Assembly (NCBI RefSeq): GCF_021530565.1
Contig: NZ_JAKGBI010000028.1
Location: 1-53,690 of the forward strand
Origin: Pseudoalteromonas sp. SMS1
GTDB taxonomy: Bacteria > Pseudomonadota > Gammaproteobacteria > Enterobacterales > Alteromonadaceae
Direction of reading: 5' to 3'
DNA: 53,690 nucleotides
Both the position numbers and the translations under genes were made by a program. Positions 18,444 to 27,478 of the stretch are shown here, in pieces. The notes under the pieces are model-generated. The model worked only from the letters and a program-made list of their open reading frames with translations. It was not told the DNA's origin and did not search any database. Numbering within the stretch: position 1 is the stretch's first letter; the number at the start of each line of letters is the position of its first letter.

Positions 18444-18569
18444 GTTCTTCTATACAATGCTCTCAAATTCTATGGCGTTCCTAGGATAAGGGCAAAGTTG
18501 TTTCTTATCATTGAGGGACTAAAATTTAACCACCGAAAATTTACACAGCAGCTTGCTCTTTGAGCTGTA

Positions 18570-18588
18570 GAAGACACGTGCTGTCTTC
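18570..18588 (+). repeat. Hairpin in the putA leader
   Basis: GAAGACA, loop CGTGC, TGTCTTC: a perfect 7-bp stem 35 bases before the putA start. A second weaker repeat (ACAGC...GCTGT) precedes it. The role is unknown; it could be a leader structure or an operator. Confidence 0.45.
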
Positions 18589-18623
18589 GTAGTACTTAGG
18601 TTTTTATATTGAGGGTTTAACCT

Positions 18624-21600
18624 ATGCTATTTCAAGGCGATTTAACAACCCAGTGTCCGATCCGTCAAAAGATCCGTGACTTCTACCGCATTGATGAAGA
18701 AACTGTCATCGATCACATTTTACCGCTTGCTGAAGTCGGTGTTTCTGCTCGTACTCGCGCATGGGAACGTGCTCGTCAAATGGTTTTAAATATCCGTAAA
18801 GACCAACATGGTCAAGGCGGCGTAGATGCATTATTAGAAGAGTACTCACTGTCTTCTGAAGAAGGTGTTGTACTGATGTGTTTGGCTGAAGCACTTTTGC
18901 GCGTACCAGATGCACAAACACAAGACATGTTAATTCGCGACAAACTTAGCAAAGGTGACTGGAGCTCGCATTTAGGTAATAGTGATTCACTATTTGTAAA
19001 CGCGTCGAGCTGGGGCCTGTTACTCACTGGTAAAATGGTCAACTACGCTGATAAAAACAAAGAAGAGCAATTTGGTTTACTAAAACGCACGATGGGCCGT
19101 ATTGGTGAGCCAGCTATTCGTAAATCAGTGCAATATGCGATGAAGATCATGGGCCAGCAGTTTGTAATGGGCACCACCATTGAAGCTGCACTTGAGCGCG
19201 CGAAAGAGAAAGAGGCCACAGGCTACGCATATTCATACGATATGCTAGGTGAAGGTGCACGCACAATGGCTGACGCCGAGCGTTACTTCAACAGCTACAT
19301 GACAGCTATTCACGTGATTGGTAAAGCAGCCAACAACCGTGGTCCAATTAAGAGTCCGGGTATTTCTGTCAAACTATCTGCCATTCACCCTCGTTATGAG
19401 TTTACGCACCGCGACCGTGTGATTGCGGAGCTTGTGCCTAAACTTAAAGAATTAGCACTGGCTGCAAAACAGTACGACATTAATTTCACAGTAGACGCTG
19501 AAGAAGCCGATCGTTTGGATATCTCACTTGATATCATCGAAGCGGTATTCTCTGATGATGCGCTAGGTAACTGGAATGGCTTCGGTCTTGCTGTGCAAGC
19601 CTATCAAAAGCGTGCTATTTGGGTCATTGATTGGCTTGAAGCACTATGCCGCAGAGTTGGTCGCAAGATGATGGTACGTCTTGTAAAAGGGGCTTATTGG
19701 GATACTGAAGTTAAACTCACTCAAGCTGATGGCCTTGAAGACTTCCCTGTGTTTACGCGCAAAGCAACCACCGACGTTTCTTACAAAGCATGCGCAGTCA
19801 AGCTCATGAACGCACGTGATGTGATTTTTCCTCAGTTTGCAACACACAACGCATATTCTGCTGCCACTATCCTTGAGCTGGCCAATGGCGAATTCAATAA
19901 CTTTGAGTTCCAATGTTTACACGGTATGGGTGACTCACTGTACAACCAAGTTGTCACAGAAGATAAAGTACAATGCCGTGTTTATGCACCGGTTGGTCAG
20001 CACGAAGACTTACTTGCTTACCTCGTTCGTCGTCTCCTTGAAAACGGTGCAAACTCATCATTCGTAAATGCGATTGTTGATGAGTCTATGCCTGTTGAGT
20101 CACTCCTTGAAGATCCGGTAGAAAAGATCCAGCGTGTTAAGCATAAACGCAACATGCAGATCACACTGCCTATCGACCTTTATGGTGAAGAGCGTAATAA
20201 TTCTAAAGGGTTAGATTTAACCAATATTAATCACATCACGCCAATGCGAGACAACTTACAGAAGTGGGTTGAGGACAACTTAATGACGGCTTCAGATGTC
20301 CCAGCAGGTCATGAAGCGGTGTTAAACCCAGCCAATCACGATGAGGTGATTGGTTCTATTCGCCATCAAGACGCTGACGAAATGAAGCAACTTGTGGCAA
20401 ATGCTGAATCTGCTTTCGCGACATGGTCGCAAACATCAGTCAATGAACGCGCTGAGATTTTGCGTCGTACAGGTGATGTGCTTGAGCGTCATCGTGACGA
20501 GCTTATCGCGATGTGTATCAAAGAAGCGGGTAAAATCACGCAAGACGGCATCGATGAAGTCCGTGAAGCCGTTGATTTCTGTCGTTACTACGCAGCAAAA
20601 GCTGAAGAGCTTGCTCTTGATGAGCGCTTTAGTCCGCGCGGTGTGATCTTGTGTATCAGCCCTTGGAACTTCCCGCTGGCCATCTTCCTAGGCCAGGTTG
20701 CTGCCGCTATTGTGACTGGTAACACCGTTATCGCAAAACCTGCTGAGCAAACATCATTGGTTGCGCTTCGCACAATCGAACTAATGGAAGAGGTAGGTTT
20801 ACCAAAAGGCATCGTACAGCCAGTTATCGCACGTGGAAGTGAAGTTGGTAAGCACATCGTTCCTGATACACGTATTCAAACAGTGATGTTTACCGGTTCG
20901 ACTGAAACGGGCACACGTATTTCTCAAACATTGGCTGAGCGCGGCGGTGATCAAGTACCACTCATCGCAGAAACCGGTGGTCAAAACTGTATGATCGTTG
21001 ACTCAACAGCACTGCCTGAGCAGGTTGTTGATGACGTTATCTCTTCCGGTTTCCAAAGTGCAGGTCAGCGCTGTTCTGCACTACGAGTACTGTTTGTACA
21101 AGAAGAGATCGCAGACAAAGTGGTCAACATGATCAAAGGCGCAATGAAAGAGCTACACATCGGTGACCCAGCGCACCTATCTACTGACGTAGGCCCTGTG
21201 ATTGACCAAAAAGCGCTAAATGCGCTCAATGAGCACGTTGAATACCTAAAAGGCAATGCAACACTGCATTATGAGTGTTCACTGCCTGATATGGGAGATA
21301 CGGGTCACTTCTTCTTTGCACCACGCTTATATGAAATTAGCGACCTTTCCGTGCTGAAAAAAGAAGTATTCGGCCCGTGTGTTCACGTGATCCGCTTTAA
21401 AGGCAGTGATATCGATAATGTGATTGACCAAGTAAACAGCACAGGCTTTGGTTTAACAATGGGTATCCACACGCGTATCGAAGAGCGAGCAGAATATCTA
21501 GCTAAGCTATCTCGAGCAGGTAACATCTACGTCAACCGTAACATGATTGGTGCCGTGGTAGGTGTGCAGCCGTTCGGTGGTCGCGGTCTATCTGGTACAG

Positions 21601-22427
21601 GTCCAAAAGCAGGTGGTCCAAACTACATTGCCCGTTTGGTAAAAGAAAACCAAGCAGAACAAAACGTCCAAGCGACGAATGTTAAAGCTGATAACGAAGA
21701 GATCGCAGCTTATCAAGGCGCACAAGAGCAAGTTTCACGTATGATGAATGTCTCAAAACGCGACGAAAAAGCGTGGCGTGCCATGCCGTTAAACAGCCGT
21801 GTATCTGTAGTACGTCAGCTCCTTGCTAAGCTCGCCAAAGTTGAGATCCTTGATACGCTTGCTGATGACTTAAACAAAACGCTTGCCGATGCACGTGAGC
21901 AACTTATTCGTGTTGAAAAGCGTTTAGATACGGTGATTGAATTACCAGGCCCGACAGGCGAATCAAACACGCTTCGCTACGAAGCTCGTGGTTGTGTTGT
22001 CTGTTATGCAGACAAAGATACCTCATTTAACTTCTGGGTATTGTCTGTCATTACTGCCCTAGCAGCCGGTAACACCGTAATCACCGTTGTTTCTGACTTA
22101 TTCCATGAAGAGGCAATTGCATTTAGAGACAAGCTATTGAGCAGTGGTGTGGCAGAAGGCGTACTTCAGGTTGCTAAGCTTAACCAGCTTCCAGCACTGC
22201 TTGCACACGAACACCTAGCAGGTGCTGTCGTAGGAAATGGCTGTGAGCGTAAAGGCTATGTCAGCACACAGCTTGCCGCACGCAGTGGTGCAATTCTGCC
22301 TGTTATTAGCGCAGAATATTACGACACGTTACTGGGACGTCTTGTTACCGAAAAGACAATCAGTATCGATACAACGGCTTCTGGCGGTAACACATCGCTT
22401 ATGACGCTAGTCGAAGATGACGCGTAA
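18624..22427 (+). CDS. putA: Bifunctional proline dehydrogenase / L-glutamate gamma-semialdehyde dehydrogenase PutA
   Basis: The 1267-residue enzyme oxidises proline to glutamate in two linked steps, with FAD then NAD+. The FAD proline dehydrogenase domain spans roughly 60-520 and contains RLVKGAYWDTEVK. The aldehyde dehydrogenase domain spans about 560-1020, with Glu783 in AETGGQN and the catalytic Cys817 in SAGQRCSALR. A C-terminal domain of about 200 residues follows, as in type B PutA. The N-terminal ribbon-helix-helix found in E. coli PutA is absent: the protein begins directly in the alpha domain. So it cannot autoregulate, and the divergent Lrp-type gene is the likely regulator. GAGGG lies eight bases before the ATG. 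Confidence 0.97.
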   Translation: MLFQGDLTTQCPIRQKIRDFYRIDEETVIDHILPLAEVGVSARTRAWERARQMVLNIRKDQHGQGGVDALLEEYSLSSEEGVVLMCLAEALLRVPDAQTQDMLIRDKLSKGDWSSHLGNSDSLFVNASSWGLLLTGKMVNYADKNKEEQFGLLKRTMGRIGEPAIRKSVQYAMKIMGQQFVMGTTIEAALERAKEKEATGYAYSYDMLGEGARTMADAERYFNSYMTAIHVIGKAANNRGPIKSPGISVKLSAIHPRYEFTHRDRVIAELVPKLKELALAAKQYDINFTVDAEEADRLDISLDIIEAVFSDDALGNWNGFGLAVQAYQKRAIWVIDWLEALCRRVGRKMMVRLVKGAYWDTEVKLTQADGLEDFPVFTRKATTDVSYKACAVKLMNARDVIFPQFATHNAYSAATILELANGEFNNFEFQCLHGMGDSLYNQVVTEDKVQCRVYAPVGQHEDLLAYLVRRLLENGANSSFVNAIVDESMPVESLLEDPVEKIQRVKHKRNMQITLPIDLYGEERNNSKGLDLTNINHITPMRDNLQKWVEDNLMTASDVPAGHEAVLNPANHDEVIGSIRHQDADEMKQLVANAESAFATWSQTSVNERAEILRRTGDVLERHRDELIAMCIKEAGKITQDGIDEVREAVDFCRYYAAKAEELALDERFSPRGVILCISPWNFPLAIFLGQVAAAIVTGNTVIAKPAEQTSLVALRTIELMEEVGLPKGIVQPVIARGSEVGKHIVPDTRIQTVMFTGSTETGTRISQTLAERGGDQVPLIAETGGQNCMIVDSTALPEQVVDDVISSGFQSAGQRCSALRVLFVQEEIADKVVNMIKGAMKELHIGDPAHLSTDVGPVIDQKALNALNEHVEYLKGNATLHYECSLPDMGDTGHFFFAPRLYEISDLSVLKKEVFGPCVHVIRFKGSDIDNVIDQVNSTGFGLTMGIHTRIEERAEYLAKLSRAGNIYVNRNMIGAVVGVQPFGGRGLSGTGPKAGGPNYIARLVKENQAEQNVQATNVKADNEEIAAYQGAQEQVSRMMNVSKRDEKAWRAMPLNSRVSVVRQLLAKLAKVEILDTLADDLNKTLADAREQLIRVEKRLDTVIELPGPTGESNTLRYEARGCVVCYADKDTSFNFWVLSVITALAAGNTVITVVSDLFHEEAIAFRDKLLSSGVAEGVLQVAKLNQLPALLAHEHLAGAVVGNGCERKGYVSTQLAARSGAILPVISAEYYDTLLGRLVTEKTISIDTTASGGNTSLMTLVEDDA

Positions 22428-22458
22428 ACCCCAGTACAGCCGAATCGTACACTAAATT

Positions 22459-22490
22459 GAAAGCCAGCCTTTGCTGGCTTTTTTATTTTT
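22459..22490 (+). terminator. Rho-independent terminator of putA
   Basis: AAGCCAGC, loop CTTT, GCTGGCTT followed by TTTTATTTTT. A textbook terminator 30 bases after the stop. Confidence 0.93.
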
Positions 22491-22569
22491 AAACTAAATC
22501 AAAACCGCTCCAGAGAGCGCCATATCTAACAACAAGTTATCTTCACTAAAAACAAAATAAATTAACTTT

Positions 22570-22587
22570 TGTAAGACATAAATTACA
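22570..22587 (+). promoter_or_regulatory. TyrR-like box upstream of the aromatic amino acid permease
   Basis: TGTAAG-ACATAA-ATTACA matches the TyrR consensus TGTAAA-N6-TTTACA at ten of twelve positions with exact spacing. It lies 91 bp before the start of the permease gene. E. coli tyrP is also a TyrR target. Confidence 0.6.
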
Positions 22588-22677
22588 ATCCTTTACTTTG
22601 ATTTTCGGTCAAACTATTTCAATTTTGTTCAGACCGTTATATTGTGCCTGTTTCTCTCACAAATATAGGGGCAATTT

Positions 22678-23877
22678 GTGCTTAATAATAAAACACTGGG
22701 CAGTATGCTGATTGTCGCAGGCACCACAATTGGTGCAGGTATGCTCGCTCTGCCAATTGCATCCGCGGGGCTCGGATTCACCACTTCGCTCATTTTAATT
22801 ATCGCAACTTGGTTGTTAATGACTTATACCGCCCTGCTCATGCTTGAAGTCCACCAATTTGCAAATCAGGAAGCCACATTAAATACCTTAGCCAAACAAA
22901 TATTAGGGACCAAAGGGCAATATATTGCCAATTTCTCTATGGTGTTTTTATTTTATGCCCTGTGTGCCGCCTATATCGCTGGTGGCGGCTCCCAATTAGG
23001 AGAAAAACTCAGTAACCTAGCCGGTGTGAAAATAGCGCCGCAAATAGGCTCAGTTGTTCTCGCCGTCGTTGTCGCAACCATTGTTGCGCTAGGAACCAGC
23101 ACCGTAGATAAACTAAATAGAGTATTATTCACAATTAAAATTATTGTGCTTGCGAGTTTGTTTTTCGTTTTAACACCTTATGTTCACGGTCAACATTTAT
23201 TAAATATGCCAATTGAACAGGGGCTTATCTTGTCGGCCATCCCGGTCATCTTTACCTCATTTGGCTTCCATGGTTCCATTCCCTCTATCGTTAAATATGT
23301 CGGATTAGACATTAAAACCTTACGTCGCGTGATGATCGCCGGTGCCGCGTTACCGTTGACTATTTACGTTTTTTGGCAGTTGCTGAGTCAAGGTATCATG
23401 GCTCAAGAGGCACTGATCCAAAGTGAAAACCTACAGGGCTTAGTTAACGCGATTTCAGGTATCGCGCATAGCACTAGAGTACATACCTTTGTCACGATTT
23501 TTGCTGATTTAGCACTCGCAACATCCTTTTTGGGCGTGAGTCTGGGGTTATTTGATTTCTTTGCCGATGCTTTCAAACAAAACAATAACGGCATGGATAG
23601 AGTGAAAACGGCATTGATAACGTTTATACCACCACTTGGCTTTGCACTTTTTTACCCCCAAGGATTTATTATGGCGCTAGGGTACGCGGCCATTGCATTG
23701 GTTGTGCTCGCTATTTTCCTACCTGTTGCCATGGTCTGGCAGCAGCGTAAAGACAATACTGCGGGGTATCAAGTACGTGGCGGCAACATTGGGCTCGCCT
23801 GCGCCGGTTTATGTGGCGTACTTATTATTTCTGCACAATGCCTACAGATGTTTGGGGTGATACCCGCGCTAGGCTAA
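22678..23877 (+). CDS. tyrP: Aromatic amino acid permease, TyrP-like (HAAAP family)
   Basis: The 399-residue inner-membrane transporter has about eleven hydrophobic spans. It begins with the family signature GSMLIVAGTTIGAGMLALP. Conserved segments PVIFTSFGFHGSIPSIVKYVG (about 189-209) and LGVSLGLFDFFADAF (about 286-300) are typical of the Mtr/TyrP group. The TyrR-like box upstream favours tyrosine as substrate, but Mtr/TnaB-type tryptophan transport cannot be excluded. It starts at GTG 22678 behind AGGGG. It is monocistronic. Confidence 0.9.
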   Translation: MLNNKTLGSMLIVAGTTIGAGMLALPIASAGLGFTTSLILIIATWLLMTYTALLMLEVHQFANQEATLNTLAKQILGTKGQYIANFSMVFLFYALCAAYIAGGGSQLGEKLSNLAGVKIAPQIGSVVLAVVVATIVALGTSTVDKLNRVLFTIKIIVLASLFFVLTPYVHGQHLLNMPIEQGLILSAIPVIFTSFGFHGSIPSIVKYVGLDIKTLRRVMIAGAALPLTIYVFWQLLSQGIMAQEALIQSENLQGLVNAISGIAHSTRVHTFVTIFADLALATSFLGVSLGLFDFFADAFKQNNNGMDRVKTALITFIPPLGFALFYPQGFIMALGYAAIALVVLAIFLPVAMVWQQRKDNTAGYQVRGGNIGLACAGLCGVLIISAQCLQMFGVIPALG

Positions 23878-23887
23878 TAGTATGCCT

Positions 23888-23916
23888 GTTTAAGCGCCTT
23901 TATAAGGCGCTTAAAC
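23888..23916 (+). terminator. Strong hairpin after the permease gene
   Basis: GTTTAAGCGCCTT, loop TAT, AAGGCGCTTAAAC: a perfect 13-bp stem 11 bases after the stop. The T tract is displaced by about 15 bases, so termination efficiency is uncertain. Confidence 0.65.
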
Positions 23917-24033
23917 TCCGCTGTTACAACTGTATTTTTTGTATTTCTCTTCACCGAGCTTCTCCGACGAAAACAAACCAATTGCGACTACTTTCTTACA
24001 AATCTATTCTCGATTTTCTCTTTCACCAATGTA

Positions 24034-24039
24034 TATAAT
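24034..24039 (+). promoter_or_regulatory. Candidate -10 element of the lipoprotein gene
   Basis: Perfect TATAAT 26 bases before the lipoprotein ATG, followed by the ribosome-binding site AAAGGAG. The -35 is poor, so the exact promoter is uncertain. Confidence 0.4.
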
Positions 24040-24064
24040 GTGGCTAGTCATAAAGGAGTGAAGT

Positions 24065-24946
24065 ATGAAACAGGCGACATTGGCAATTGTGCCATTACTA
24101 TTTCTCACGGCGTGTGGCGGTGAGAACGACACACCGCTGCAGAGGGATAACAGTACGACACCAGACACACCCGATACTCAGACACCAAGTTCAGGGAGCG
24201 ATTGTGGTGCCAATTTTAGCGCCGAACGTTCACTCAACAAGTTCGAATTCTCCAGTGTGTTTTGGCAAGTAGAAGGCGAACGACTACAATCCAAACCCGA
24301 GCTCCGGTTTTATTCGGACAATCGTTCGCTGGGCGCAACCCATACACTTACCTCTGACAAAACGCTTTGTTTATTAGCAGCCAGTGTTTTTGGTTCACTT
24401 AACGCCGAAACATGGGAAGGGGATGACAATGCGTCGTTTAAAAAGGGGGAGCTTTATTATTACTCGCCCGAATTTAAACTTAAGGCTGGGCTACCTGACA
24501 TAGCTTCTTTGACTGACTGGCGTTCTAAAGGCCAACCAGAAAAAGTATCTATGCCACTGAACAATGCAAATCTCACCATTCATTATCGAGATAAAGACAA
24601 CAACCTTATCACCCTTGGTGATGTCGAGACGAATTTAAACCCAATCATACTGAATTGTAATCAGAGCGAATTTGATATTTCACTATCACTACAGCAGGTT
24701 GCCAGCTCGGCATTGGCAACACTAGACCCGTCATACTGTGAAACACAAACTGTGGGCATTAATACAGAAACATTTTGCCTAACGGCAGGATTCAGCCAAG
24801 ATACGGGATTGGAAAGCTGCAAGTTTGACTTAACAAAAGTGTCCCTACCAGATCAAAGAGGAAACAAAACCTCAGTACAGGTATCTGGATTATTGACGTT
24901 TTCTGACTCAAATGCCCAATTACAAATATCAGACATCGACTTGTAA
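24065..24946 (+). CDS. Predicted outer-membrane or periplasmic lipoprotein of unknown function
   Basis: The 293-residue product has a lipoprotein signal peptide with lipobox LTAC (Cys17), followed by an Asp/Thr/Pro-rich linker (about 20-42). The mature part is about 250 residues, likely beta-rich, with several cysteines that may pair (Cys47, Cys109 and C-terminal pairs in SYCETQ, TFCLTAG and ESCKF). I recognise no family. AAAGGAG lies five bases before the ATG. It stands alone and converges with the membrane protein gene at 24973. Confidence 0.8.
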   Translation: MKQATLAIVPLLFLTACGGENDTPLQRDNSTTPDTPDTQTPSSGSDCGANFSAERSLNKFEFSSVFWQVEGERLQSKPELRFYSDNRSLGATHTLTSDKTLCLLAASVFGSLNAETWEGDDNASFKKGELYYYSPEFKLKAGLPDIASLTDWRSKGQPEKVSMPLNNANLTIHYRDKDNNLITLGDVETNLNPIILNCNQSEFDISLSLQQVASSALATLDPSYCETQTVGINTETFCLTAGFSQDTGLESCKFDLTKVSLPDQRGNKTSVQVSGLLTFSDSNAQLQISDIDL

Positions 24947-24972
24947 ACTCGCAGGTGGGTATACTGGCTGCA

Positions 24973-25500
24973 TTAGCTCTTGAGGGACCTATCTTTCCAC
25001 TTGAGCTTTTGCCCAAAATGCCATAATAAAGGCACAAAACACAATGCCACAGTGACTGTATTCACAATTGGTAACACTGATTTATATAGATAAGTAGAGT
25101 AACTCAGATCCATTAAATGTCTGTCGACCAAACGGAACAGTTGAAGAAGAGGCGCTGGTAATACGACAAGCTGAACCATAATACTTTGCCACATGTACAT
25201 TTTGTCTTTTAATGCCCAATACGCCACGATAGCAATAAAGATAATGTCATTAAGTGCCCAGAGTATGTAACGGTAAACCTTGTCGTCATCAAATGCTTTT
25301 ATTGGTTCAAAGGTAAAAGCACCGACAATATAAAAAACGAGACACAAAAAAGAGTACCTAAAGGCCTGCTTGTCTTTAATAACAACAAATGCAACACAGG
25401 CCAAAAAGGTAAGTAGAGTAAGCGAGTCATCTAAGATAGCTATAAAAGAAGCATGGAACTCATAGCTATTCAAATACGATGATAAATCAGAGGAATTCAA
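24973..25500 (-). CDS. Small integral membrane protein of unknown function
   Basis: The 175-residue frame has about five hydrophobic spans (about 24-42, 48-68, 81-99, 107-125 and 140-160) and a basic C-terminal tail (GQKLKWKDRSLKS). No family is recognised. The only early start is TTG 25500; no clear ribosome-binding site precedes it. The stop of the 27-residue gene at 25530-25613 lies 29 bases upstream on the same strand. This suggests the pair is co-transcribed and the membrane gene is translated by coupling. Confidence 0.68.
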   Translation of the reverse strand: MNSSDLSSYLNSYEFHASFIAILDDSLTLLTFLACVAFVVIKDKQAFRYSFLCLVFYIVGAFTFEPIKAFDDDKVYRYILWALNDIIFIAIVAYWALKDKMYMWQSIMVQLVVLPAPLLQLFRLVDRHLMDLSYSTYLYKSVLPIVNTVTVALCFVPLLWHFGQKLKWKDRSLKS

Positions 25501-25529
25501 TTCGATTTGCTTATCTAATAAAGAAGAAA

Positions 25530-25613
25530 CTACTTGTCTTCTTTGTCATTGTCACCATCACTACCTGAACCGTTACCACCAGGCATATCTGCAAATTTGT
25601 ATAGCTTAGACAT
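25530..25613 (-). CDS. 27-residue acidic glycine-rich small protein
   Basis: The ATG at 25613 is preceded by GGGAG at six bases, a strong ribosome-binding site. The short frame begins SKLYKFADMPGGNG and ends in a Ser/Gly/Asp-rich acidic tail (GSDGDNDKEDK). The stop lies 29 bases before the start of the five-span membrane protein gene. The pomB terminator upstream and a TATAAT beside it suggest an independent message. No homologue is recognised. It could be a regulatory leader peptide, a membrane-protein partner or a secreted signal. Confidence 0.55.
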   Translation of the reverse strand: MSKLYKFADMPGGNGSGSDGDNDKEDK

Positions 25614-25632
25614 AATAAACTCCCTTAAAATT

Positions 25633-25661
25633 ATAAAATTAAAAGCCAACATACGTTAGCT
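25633..25661 (-). terminator. Rho-independent terminator of pomAB
   Basis: On the minus strand AGCTAAC, loop GTAT, GTTGGCT (one G-T pair) is followed by TTTAATTTTATAA. It lies 27 bases after the pomB stop. Confidence 0.7.
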
Positions 25662-25687
25662 CAAAATTCCCAATCACGCAATGTTTT

Positions 25688-26623
25688 CTAGTTATTTTCC
25701 CTTCTAACTTCAATGGGATCGGATTCTTTTGCTTTACCTTGTAGAATTGAGATTTCAACGCGTCGATTGCGTTTTCGGTCCGTATCGTTAGCATTTGGTA
25801 CTAAAGGACGAGTACCTGCATGACCTACTACTACCATCCGAGTTTTGTCAAAACCACTGACCGTTTCCATTTCACTCGCCACAGCGACAGCACGAGTTGC
25901 TGACAAGTCCCAATTATTGTAATAAAGCTCATTAGACACCTGAAAATCATCCGTGTGTCCAGAGACAGTGATTTCACCTGGCACATCTTTGAGCAAATCA
26001 GCTATATCACGAATGATCGGTTTAAACTTCGGCTGTAAAAATGCACTGCCCGACGGAAACGAGCCATTCTCTTGGATTCGAATAATAATTTGCTGTCCAA
26101 GTGACTCTAACTCAATTGCCCCGTCCATGATTTGCTTTTCAAGTTGCTGAGATATCTTTTTCACAAGCTCATTCACTTGCTCTTGATCTGCAGCAGCAAC
26201 AGCTTGGGTCATGGATTGCTCTTGCGCGGTACTGGCAGATTCCCCGCCGCGTTTGTTGCCTCGCTGCTCTTGCCTGCCCCCCGCGGAACTCTCTTCACCG
26301 GCTTGAAACTCAAGCATTTGTTGCGTCATCTCAACGGTTTGCTGTTGAATTGTTTCTATTGGTGTCGGTTCTGGTTTACCCGGCGTAAACTCCATCGCAA
26401 TAACACTGGTACCTTTGGGAATATCTTTGACTTCTATTTTATTTTGTACACCAAAGGCAAACTTCATCGAGCCCGCAATTTGCTTGAACTTAAGCACGTC
26501 CATTTCTGAAAACGCCAAAAGTAACACGAAAAAGCACATCAAAAGTGACATCAGGTCCGCAAAAGTCCCCATCCATGCAGGTAAACCTGGGGGGGGACAT
26601 TTACATTCATTTTCGTCAGCCAT
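25688..26623 (-). CDS. pomB: Sodium-driven flagellar stator protein PomB
   Basis: The 311-residue stator subunit begins with the PomB signature CKCPPPGLPAWMGTFADLMS. The ion-carrying aspartate is Asp23, in a single membrane span at about 20-40. A variable Gln/Glu-rich linker follows, then an OmpA-like peptidoglycan-binding domain (about 190-295) containing VSGHTDDFQVS and NRRVEISI. This signature is the sodium type rather than the proton-type MotB, which fits a marine bacterium. It is directly downstream of pomA, with a gap of 3 bp. Confidence 0.96.
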   Translation of the reverse strand: MADENECKCPPPGLPAWMGTFADLMSLLMCFFVLLLAFSEMDVLKFKQIAGSMKFAFGVQNKIEVKDIPKGTSVIAMEFTPGKPEPTPIETIQQQTVEMTQQMLEFQAGEESSAGGRQEQRGNKRGGESASTAQEQSMTQAVAAADQEQVNELVKKISQQLEKQIMDGAIELESLGQQIIIRIQENGSFPSGSAFLQPKFKPIIRDIADLLKDVPGEITVSGHTDDFQVSNELYYNNWDLSATRAVAVASEMETVSGFDKTRMVVVGHAGTRPLVPNANDTDRKRNRRVEISILQGKAKESDPIEVRRENN

Positions 26624-26626
26624 AAT

Positions 26627-27394
26627 CTACTCCTCTGCGCCGTCACCACGTTTTGACTCAGGTAAGTAGTTTTTCAAAATACCTTCAATGACTTTTGGAT
26701 TTTGACCATCTTGAATACCCAGAATTGCATCGAGAATTAAGCGCTGATTACGTTCTTCTTCATCCTTTCTCAGTTCTAATTTAACTTGGATAGGGATAGC
26801 CACTACGTTTGCCAAAAACGCACCATATAAGGTTGTTAACAGCGCAACCGCCATCGCAGGACCAATCGCTTTGGGGTCATCCATGTTTGATAGCATCGCA
26901 ACCAAGCCAATCAAAGTACCAATCATCCCCATTGCAGGGGCAATGTCAGCCAGCGACTTAAACAGTCCAGCACCCAGTTCATGTCGATTCGCAGTCAACG
27001 CAATGTCTTTTTGCAAAGTCGCACGCACCACATCAGCATCATGACCATCGACTAACATATCAACCCCTTTTCTCATAAATGGGTTTGGTATTTCAGCCTC
27101 TTCCAAAGCAAGAAATCCACCTTTACGCGCTGAGTCTGCTAGTTCTACAGCCTTTTCGATAAGCTCTTCAGGCGTTTCAATTTTAAACATGAACGCCTTT
27201 CCAGCGACTTTACCAATGCCTAAAAATTGCGCCATTGTAAAGTTCGACAGCACGATAAATATTGAGCCACCAAATACAATGACCACAGAAGGGGTATTGT
27301 AAAACATGGCAAGTTGACCATCACTACTTAGAACCATTGACATGACGATCAAACCAATGGCACCAAGGATACCTATAACGGTTGCTAAATCCAC
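26627..27394 (-). CDS. pomA: Sodium-driven flagellar stator protein PomA
   Basis: The 255-residue MotA/TolQ/ExbB-family protein has four membrane spans (about 4-21, 34-53, 150-168 and 182-203). The cytoplasmic loop carries the charged residues that contact FliG (IPNPFMRKGVDMLVDGHD). With PomB it makes the stator that converts sodium flux into flagellar rotation. The start is GTG 27394, with GGAGG just upstream. A sigma-28 promoter lies 58-84 bp upstream. The gene is divergent from xseB, the usual order in Vibrio and related genera. Confidence 0.96.
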   Translation of the reverse strand: MDLATVIGILGAIGLIVMSMVLSSDGQLAMFYNTPSVVIVFGGSIFIVLSNFTMAQFLGIGKVAGKAFMFKIETPEELIEKAVELADSARKGGFLALEEAEIPNPFMRKGVDMLVDGHDADVVRATLQKDIALTANRHELGAGLFKSLADIAPAMGMIGTLIGLVAMLSNMDDPKAIGPAMAVALLTTLYGAFLANVVAIPIQVKLELRKDEEERNQRLILDAILGIQDGQNPKVIEGILKNYLPESKRGDGAEE

Positions 27395-27451
27395 ACACCC
27401 TCCAAAGGTATTTATCCGTGAAATATCACGCAGTTATTGTTATACGTTGAG

Positions 27452-27478
27452 TTATCGGCAGGTTTTGCAATAACTTAA
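27452..27478 (-). promoter_or_regulatory. Sigma-28 (FliA) promoter of pomAB
   Basis: On the minus strand TTAAGTTA, 11 bases, GCCGATAA. The -10 is a perfect FliA element, the -35 matches TAAAGTTT at six of eight, and the spacing is exactly 11. It places pomAB in the late flagellar class. Confidence 0.85.
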
